Source: Fragilaria radians (lineage: Eukaryota; Bacillariophyta; Fragilariophyceae; Fragilariales; Fragilariaceae). From it: 13,747 nt of DNA. Location of the stretch: contig CAAAJI010000089.1 of the NCBI GenBank assembly GCA_900642245.1, forward strand, positions 84,768-98,514. The letters are read 5' to 3'. Under the pieces are notes generated by a model that saw only the letters and a list, made by a program, of their open reading frames with translations, was not told the origin of the DNA and searched no databases. The translations under genes were made by a program, and so were the position numbers. Positions 8,873 through 13,747 of this stretch are shown here, in pieces (the first letter of the stretch is position 1; the number at the start of each line of letters is the position of its first letter).

Positions 8873-10684
8873 ATGGTACAGTACGTTGAATCAGTGTTTT
8901 TAATCTTGCACGGAATTATAGTTATCCAACGTACTCAAAGGTTATCCAGTTGTGATGACGATTATATTACCTGCTTTCTCAAGCAAAATCTCATAACTTT
9001 CTCTCCGGCCGAAATGGGACAGCAATCTGTGATACTTCGACCCTATTACGCTTGTGAATCCGTGCCATCTAGGAGTTTTGATGACTCTGAGACTGGCCTG
9101 TTATCTTATCAGAACCATCCCCGTGGCCTCAGGAAAGGATGGAATTCGGGGAGAAGGAATCAAAGGCCTATGATTGTCTTGGTCAAGACAGCAGGCGATT
9201 CTAGCAAAGGTTCAGTAGCACAGAAAGATAAACGTTCCCTTTGGTTTCGATGGCTGTCATGGAGAAAATTAATCAAATCATCTTCGGAAGATTCGTCTTT
9301 GTCTTCGTCAGCTCCCATTGTACCATCCATAGCAAGACTTGGACATTTAACCTTAAAACGCGAGGTTAGCCTCGAATCTACGTCAATGGGATCTATTCAG
9401 GACCCTTCCAATCAATCATCGTGGAAGCCAAGCTGGAAAGAGACAATTTCCCTAAATTCAAACGAGAGAACGAATATTTCACAGGGAGATTCTATCCCAA
9501 CAGTAAGCAAGGCTTTCTCCATGAATAAATCCTATGACTCCTCGTCACTATCATCTCCTGATATTTCAATCTCAAGTGTTCAGGCTGTTGCTGCGTACCG
9601 GAATTCTGAAATATCAAAAGCAGATGTTGAAAACAACCATGGGGGAAATTTCGTGTTTCCTCATCCAAGCAAGGCGCCGACGAAAGCTGATACACCCATG
9701 ATCACCTCAAAATATATGACTTCTCTTGAGCACAATCCTGCCATGGATATTGAATCTTTGTTAGTTAGAAGCCAATCTTTGCTTAATAAACATTTGTACC
9801 TTCAGTATGAGCCCTTGCAGTCACCAGAGATCAGACATAAGGTACAAGATATCGATCCTATATCAAGTTTTTCTTCAAAATTCAAAGTGATGAATCAAAA
9901 AGTAGCATTTGAAACTGCGCTTTCCGACCCGATATCCGATTGGTCCACACCGACTAGTCTTTGGTATCACGATATTCTCCCAACATCATTGAAAGATTCA
10001 TATTTGGATGCGAACAATATAGCCTCTCGGAACATGGGTCTCGAGGAGGACGATATTACTAAACACATTCTTCGTGAAGATGACCTCCTTTCTTCTCATT
10101 CCTACCACGGGACAAATACTCATGATTGGTACAATGAAATCCGTGGAAGGGATAAGATTGCTCAATACCTTGCACGACAGAAGAAAATTGGGGATTCACG
10201 ACCTGGCTACATCGAAAAAAGATTAGAACGGCATTTATATCAAGAAGATACACTCTTTCCTGATTATCTATCATCTCGTGGTGGTATTGCACGAACTTGG
10301 GACGAGGACTCTAGCACAATTGAGAGTCATAGAACTTCATCTTACAGGATACCAAGGAGGGACTTCCCTAACAATGGACTTGTCCAGTTGCCAAGTAACC
10401 AGACTGCTCAAGAAGACAATTGGAAACAACTGTATCATGGCAGGTTGCTCACACGAACGGTAAGCGATGAGTCTGAGACACGCAAAACCTTTATCAGGTC
10501 TGTTGTTCGAAGAGAGTTAGCAAGTGGCATCCCCATTGCGCATGTTGCCTCTGAGGATGGATTGCTCTCTATCGATTCGGAGAAGCAATTGAGTCAATTT
10601 ACCACACCAGTGATCTCGAATCGATATGACCAGCATTTACAATTTATGAAATCTCGAGTGAACGGGACGACGCAAATTTGGTGA
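8873..10684 (+). CDS. Unrecognised Ser-rich protein with a basic Trp-rich patch (603 aa)
   Basis: This long intact single-exon frame is a probable real gene of unknown function. The ATG at 8873 has A at -3 and G at +4, with an in-frame TAG at 8858-8860. A second candidate start is the ATG at 9014 (MGQQSVILRP, residue 48), which would remove a weakly hydrophobic N-terminus (residues 5-18, too short for a clear membrane helix). Residues 121-135 (RSLWFRWLSWRKLIK) form a basic, tryptophan-rich amphipathic patch that could bind membrane or another protein. A long Ser-rich, probably disordered region follows (136-250). Residues about 415-460 are charged and helical with several Tyr and His (AQYLARQKKIG, EKRLERHLYQED). 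The C-terminal part carries RRE and KSR basic pairs and ends in Trp. No enzyme motif is seen. It lies in tandem with the 7243-8775 gene and converges on the protease gene. Confidence 0.75.
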   Translation: MVQYVESVFLILHGIIVIQRTQRLSSCDDDYITCFLKQNLITFSPAEMGQQSVILRPYYACESVPSRSFDDSETGLLSYQNHPRGLRKGWNSGRRNQRPMIVLVKTAGDSSKGSVAQKDKRSLWFRWLSWRKLIKSSSEDSSLSSSAPIVPSIARLGHLTLKREVSLESTSMGSIQDPSNQSSWKPSWKETISLNSNERTNISQGDSIPTVSKAFSMNKSYDSSSLSSPDISISSVQAVAAYRNSEISKADVENNHGGNFVFPHPSKAPTKADTPMITSKYMTSLEHNPAMDIESLLVRSQSLLNKHLYLQYEPLQSPEIRHKVQDIDPISSFSSKFKVMNQKVAFETALSDPISDWSTPTSLWYHDILPTSLKDSYLDANNIASRNMGLEEDDITKHILREDDLLSSHSYHGTNTHDWYNEIRGRDKIAQYLARQKKIGDSRPGYIEKRLERHLYQEDTLFPDYLSSRGGIARTWDEDSSTIESHRTSSYRIPRRDFPNNGLVQLPSNQTAQEDNWKQLYHGRLLTRTVSDESETRKTFIRSVVRRELASGIPIAHVASEDGLLSIDSEKQLSQFTTPVISNRYDQHLQFMKSRVNGTTQIW

Positions 10685-10736
10685 TTTGATATTGGCAACT
10701 ATACAAAATTATTAGCGATTAAGACTGACACTACAT

Positions 10737-10884
10737 TTTCTTGATTTCTTTAATCATTTTTTGTTTTCAATTGTAGGAAGTTGATTTTCAAATAGCATTG
10801 CGAAGATCTTGTTTCATTACCATTTCATTTTGAAGACCGTGGCCTTTTCATCGATCTCACTCAGAGCTGAATTGAATGAGGTTG
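10737..10884. repeat. 148-bp tandem duplication, copy 1 (distal copy)
   Basis: This unit is directly followed by a second copy at 10885-11032, 148 bp apart with no spacer. By eye the copies differ at only three positions: TT versus AA at 10787-10788/10935-10936 and T versus C at 10868/11016. Copy 2 contains the true 3' end of the protease gene; copy 1 is the extra one, lying in the spacer between the two convergent genes. The near identity indicates a recent event or ongoing homogenisation. Confidence 0.95.
10817..10884 (-). pseudogene. Duplicated 3' fragment of the S41 protease gene
   Basis: This part of repeat copy 1 encodes, on the minus strand, the same end as the protease (NSALSEIDEKATVFKMKW and stop). 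The only difference from the functional copy in this part, at 10868, changes TCG to TCA and keeps Ser. It has no promoter or start of its own and lies downstream of the real stop, so it is an orphan fragment and may now be part of the protease 3' UTR or the terminator region. Confidence 0.85.
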
Positions 10885-11032
10885 TTTCTTGATTTCTTTA
10901 ATCATTTTTTGTTTTCAATTGTAGGAAGTTGATTAACAAATAGCATTGCGAAGATCTTGTTTCATTACCATTTCATTTTGAAGACCGTGGCCTTTTCATC
11001 GATCTCACTCAGAGCCGAATTGAATGAGGTTG
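10885..11032. repeat. 148-bp tandem duplication, copy 2 (contains the protease 3' end)
   Basis: This is the second unit of the direct tandem repeat. On the minus strand it holds the last 68 nt of the protease coding sequence (11032-10965: 22 codons including the stop, plus 2 nt) and then 80 bp of 3' flank, presumably 3' UTR. The repeat ends at 11032, where the sequence continues into the body of the protease gene. Confidence 0.95.
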
Positions 11033-13475
11033 ATGCTTGCAACCGTTGCTCGTCGGAACTTCCTTTTGCTAACATTGCACTGAATTGTCGACTGTTACGG
11101 ACTAGTTTCAATGCAGCTTGAACTTGAACATCATTTTTGATTGAACGTTCAATTAGCATACTTTCTGGTAAATATCTTGCTAGTATTCCTTGAGCGATAT
11201 CTTCCTTAATATCGGCGCTGTATTTTTCGAAATCATGCTGTACCTCTCTGACAATTGCAGACCGAAGATTTTCCAGTTCCTTGGTTGAACTCTTGTAGCC
11301 ACTCAGCTTTAAGATTTTCTTAAGCTCACTCAATGGTCCGGAGTATAAGTCATCTAAATTTACGTCACCTTCCTTCTGCTTTTTTGCCACAAAATTTTGG
11401 AATTCTCGGTACGTCTCATCATCAACTTCAAAGTTGTTGGTCAACTCGTTTCTTCGGCTCCACTGGCTTGCGAAGTCGCTTATAATGCCCGACCTTAGTA
11501 ACGTGACTTCTAATGCTGAGGCTTTAGGCGCAGGAACCTTGTAGTCAGCTTCAATCCCTCCACCATCTTTAACTTCTCGACCAGTCTTAGTATAAAAGGC
11601 TTGACGATCTTCCGCAGCAATCTTGCTAGCGGTATACTTTCCATCAGCAGCGTTAAGACCTCCTCCTTCTTTATAATTAATTCCTTGTATGCAGCGACCT
11701 GAAGGAGTGTAGTATTTTGCAACTGTAAACTTTAGGGCTGTGTCAAACGGAAGCTCTTCCACATTTTGAACCAATCCTTTGCCAAAGCTTCGATCACTAC
11801 CAATCACGACACCTACATCAAGGTCTTGAATAGCACCTGAGACAATTTCCGCAGCAGATGCGGTACCCCCGTTTATCAATACAGCCAATTTAGTGGACGA
11901 ATCTAAAATAGGATCTACACGACTTCGATACAGAACACTTGGGAATCCACGGCCTCTCGCAGAAACAATATCACTGTTCTTTGGTACTATAAGGGAGCAA
12001 ACATCTACTGCAGAAGTCAACAAACCGCCAGGGTTACCGCGTAAATCAAGAACGAGACCTTGCAAAGATTTTTCTCCACCAGATGCGTCTTCAGCTTGCC
12101 TCTGAAGGCGTAAAATTGCATTTCTCATTTCCCTTCCAGCGTCCTGTGCAAAGCCTGATAGTTGAATGTAACCAATTCCATCGGACGGATCTCCTACCAA
12201 GGTGGCTAATTTCACGTCCCGAATCTTCACGACAGTTCTTGGGATGGAGACAGTCTGTATTCCTTCCACACCTTCGCGTTCAAAAGAGACCTCGACCGAT
12301 GTTCCTGGCTTTCCACGCAATTTGTTTCTTACGTCTTCCACGGAGGTTGTTTTCGTAATTGGAGTATCATCTATTGCCACTAAACGGTCTCCCGCCCTCA
12401 TGCCATAGTCAAATGCATAACCTTCAAACGCTGACACCACACGGATACCTTGGTTCCTAATTTTTTCCAAGCTTCTTTTCTCCGCAAGACTTTCTTCATT
12501 GATATTTTCATCTTCAATCTCTTCTCCATCGCCTTCATCTGATGACATCATAGAACCACTGTTACTTACGAAATCTCCATCTTTAAAATCCATATTATCC
12601 TGAATAGCATCAAGTGGCAAAAGCTTGCTATTTCCGTTTGATTTAACGACATTACGATTCTCTTCCTTGATCAGTTTCTCAACATCTTTTGGCGTTGCTC
12701 CAGAAATAACTAAACCCACCCCACCATATTTACCGTCAATACTCTCAGTAAGCGCTACAGCTTCTTGCTTCCCTTCGAATTCAGTGTAGGGATCTAGGGA
12801 TCGGAGCATAGCGCTTATGCCTGTTTCGAAAAGCTTATTTGTATCCACTTCATCAACGTAGCCGTTTTGAATATCCGACAAAATTGTCTCGAATAACGTA
12901 ACTGGCTCAGACAACGTTTCCACTTGGTTGTAAACGGGAACAAAGATTAGTGTCCCTGTAAACACGATGCCAACCACAAAACTCAATATTGCAACTCGAG
13001 ATCTGCGTGCCAAGATCAAAAGCGATTCGAAAAAGGCCAGTACTTTAGGAGGCACACGTTCAGTCATTTTTGTAATCATTTCATTAACTTTCATGCCCGA
13101 TTCCTCATTGCTTTCAATAATTTCATCATCGTCGCTTCCCTTATCATGGAGCCGTACTAAGGGACGCTTTAGACTGCGTTTCAGAGAGACTTTGGTAGTA
13201 CTCCAGCAAGATTTGACACTGATTTTTTAAGAAAGCGAAGAGTTCAATTTCAGACACTGATGTTGCAGGTCGAAAAACTATGGCTTAATTTCAACTTACA
13301 CATCTCTTTTACGCAATAGAGTAGGGTGCTCCTGAAGCCTTGATTGCAAAAGAATTGATAAAGATGAAGAAGCCTTTGTCCGGACATATCCATGACAGCT
13401 GACAAATCCATTGATCACATGGCTACAAGATAAGAGAACAAGAAAACACATCTGAATTGACGAGAAGGATAGCAT
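10965..13475 (-). CDS. Plastid-targeted C-terminal processing protease, S41 family with PDZ domain (809 aa, two exons)
   Basis: This is a serine endoprotease of the CtpA/Tsp class (MEROPS S41A), which trims C-termini of target proteins; in plastids the best-known job is maturation of photosystem II D1. Coding sequence is 13475-13300 joined to 13218-10965, with a phase-2 intron between. Exon 1 gives a signal peptide, MLSFSSIQMCFLVLLSCSHV then ING, followed by FVSCHGYVRTKASSSLS: Phe at the likely cleavage site, as in diatom plastid presequences. Residues 134-155 form a hydrophobic segment preceded by Arg-Arg. The PDZ begins at YGGVGLVIS (about 223-231) and resumes at IRVVSAFEGYAF (about 317), split by an acidic insertion; GMRAGDRLVAIDD follows. 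The S41 core has GYIQLSGF, LVLDLRGNPGG, and the dyad Ser513 (NGGTASAAE) and Lys539 (RSFGKGLVQ). About 185 helical residues follow, resembling Bacteroidota CTPs. An alternative start is the ATG at 13505. D1 as substrate is inference. Confidence 0.9.
13219..13299 (-). other. Intron in the protease gene (81 nt, phase 2)
   Basis: On the minus strand the intron starts with GTAAGT (13299-13294) and ends with a pyrimidine-rich stretch and CAG (13221-13219). The exon-1 frame hits TAA at 13298-13296 inside the donor, and the exon-2 frame meets a TAA just upstream of the acceptor, so splicing is needed to join them. Splicing keeps the frame (Arg-Asp-Val-Val-Lys across the junction). It joins a presequence to an enzyme body that otherwise has no targeting signal, which strongly supports the model. 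Confidence 0.85.
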
Positions 13476-13604
13476 GTTAAATTTGATCGATGGTGAGAGT
13501 CGCATTTCACTGCAAATAACAAAATTTAGAATTTTCAATGCTGGAAAGAAAAGTGGATCGATAAAGTTTTCAAAGGTGTAGTTAAATTGGAGTAAACAAA
13601 CGTT
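13476..13604. promoter_or_regulatory. Short shared upstream region between divergent genes
   Basis: Only 129 bp separate the proposed protease start (13475, minus) from the proposed start of a plus-strand gene at 13605. If both starts are right, this AT-rich spacer must contain both promoters and both 5' UTRs and may act bidirectionally. No clear TATA box or known binding site is evident. Confidence 0.3.
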
Positions 13605-13747
13605 ATGCCACCTCGGCAAGCACAAGCAGGAAATTCCAATTCAGGAATTCGTGAAGAATTCTCAGAATTTCGACTACAACGTCATCACATCATTTATGTT
13701 CAATTATGTCGTCAAAAGACGATCGCATGGGGCCATACTAAAGTTTC
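13605..13747 (+). CDS. Partial gene at the right edge, start only (47 codons, product unknown)
   Basis: An ATG at 13605 opens a frame that stays open to the window end (47 codons plus 2 nt). It begins MPPRQAQAGNSNSGIREEF and continues with FRLQRHHIIYVQLCRQKTIA. An in-frame TAA lies at 13593-13595, so no further upstream start exists without splicing. The context before the ATG is A-rich, as for highly used eukaryotic starts. The composition (Gln, Arg, His, with a hydrophobic patch) looks protein-like but matches no family I recognise. A run of 47 open codons can occur by chance, so this rests on its start, its position in a divergent arrangement and its composition. Confidence 0.5.
   Translation, partial: MPPRQAQAGNSNSGIREEFSEFRLQRHHIIYVQLCRQKTIAWGHTKV

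Noticed and set aside
11893..12408. Plus-strand open frames within the protease gene
   Set aside because: They are antisense shadows of a strongly supported coding sequence.
13476..13625. Longer protease N-terminus starting at 13625 or 13505
   Set aside because: Starting at 13625 overlaps the divergent frame and places about 50 non-signal residues before the signal peptide. Starting at 13505 adds 10 residues and remains possible, but 13475 gives the cleaner signal peptide.

Overview
The window looks like nuclear DNA of a diatom or a close stramenopile relative. Three things point there. (1) The S41 protease gene on the right carries a signal peptide followed directly by a Phe-led, Ser/Arg-rich transit peptide, the bipartite plastid presequence of diatoms. 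(2) That presequence is separated from the enzyme by a short GT-AG intron (81 nt). (3) A decayed Ty1/copia retrotransposon, with wording resembling the diatom CoDi lineages, lies in the middle. The DNA is AT-rich and genes are mostly single-exon with short spacers. No species can be named from the sequence alone.

Layout: 1-2265 is a gene-poor stretch with stop-riddled frames and a poly-G tract; only a weak partial frame at the extreme left edge is worth noting. 2266-3843 (minus) encodes a 525-residue, Ser/Lys/Arg-rich, probably disordered protein of unknown function. 3844-4823 is its upstream region and probably the 3' non-coding end of the retroelement. 4824-about 6500 (minus) is a Ty1/copia relic: gag with two broken zinc knuckles, protease with a lost active-site triad, then a large deletion over integrase and most of reverse transcriptase, then the RT end and RNase H. 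6558-6836 (plus) is a short open frame that faintly resembles a FLYWCH-type zinc finger.

7243-8775 and 8873-10684 (both plus, 97 bp apart) encode two more unrecognised proteins rich in Ser and predicted disorder. The region between the second of these and the convergent protease gene holds a 148-bp tandem duplication that copies the last 22 codons of the protease plus 80 bp of its 3' flank. 10965-13475 (minus, two exons) is a C-terminal processing protease with PDZ and S41 domains, a Ser-Lys dyad, an acidic insertion inside the PDZ and a long helical C-terminal module. A divergent gene appears to start at 13605 (plus) and runs off the right edge, sharing 129 bp of upstream sequence with the protease.

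The protease is the only gene with an assignable biochemical role, most likely protein processing in the plastid. There is no operon logic. I found no CRISPR, rRNA, tRNA or new multi-gene system. The points of most interest are the protease's hybrid architecture and the duplication at its 3' end.
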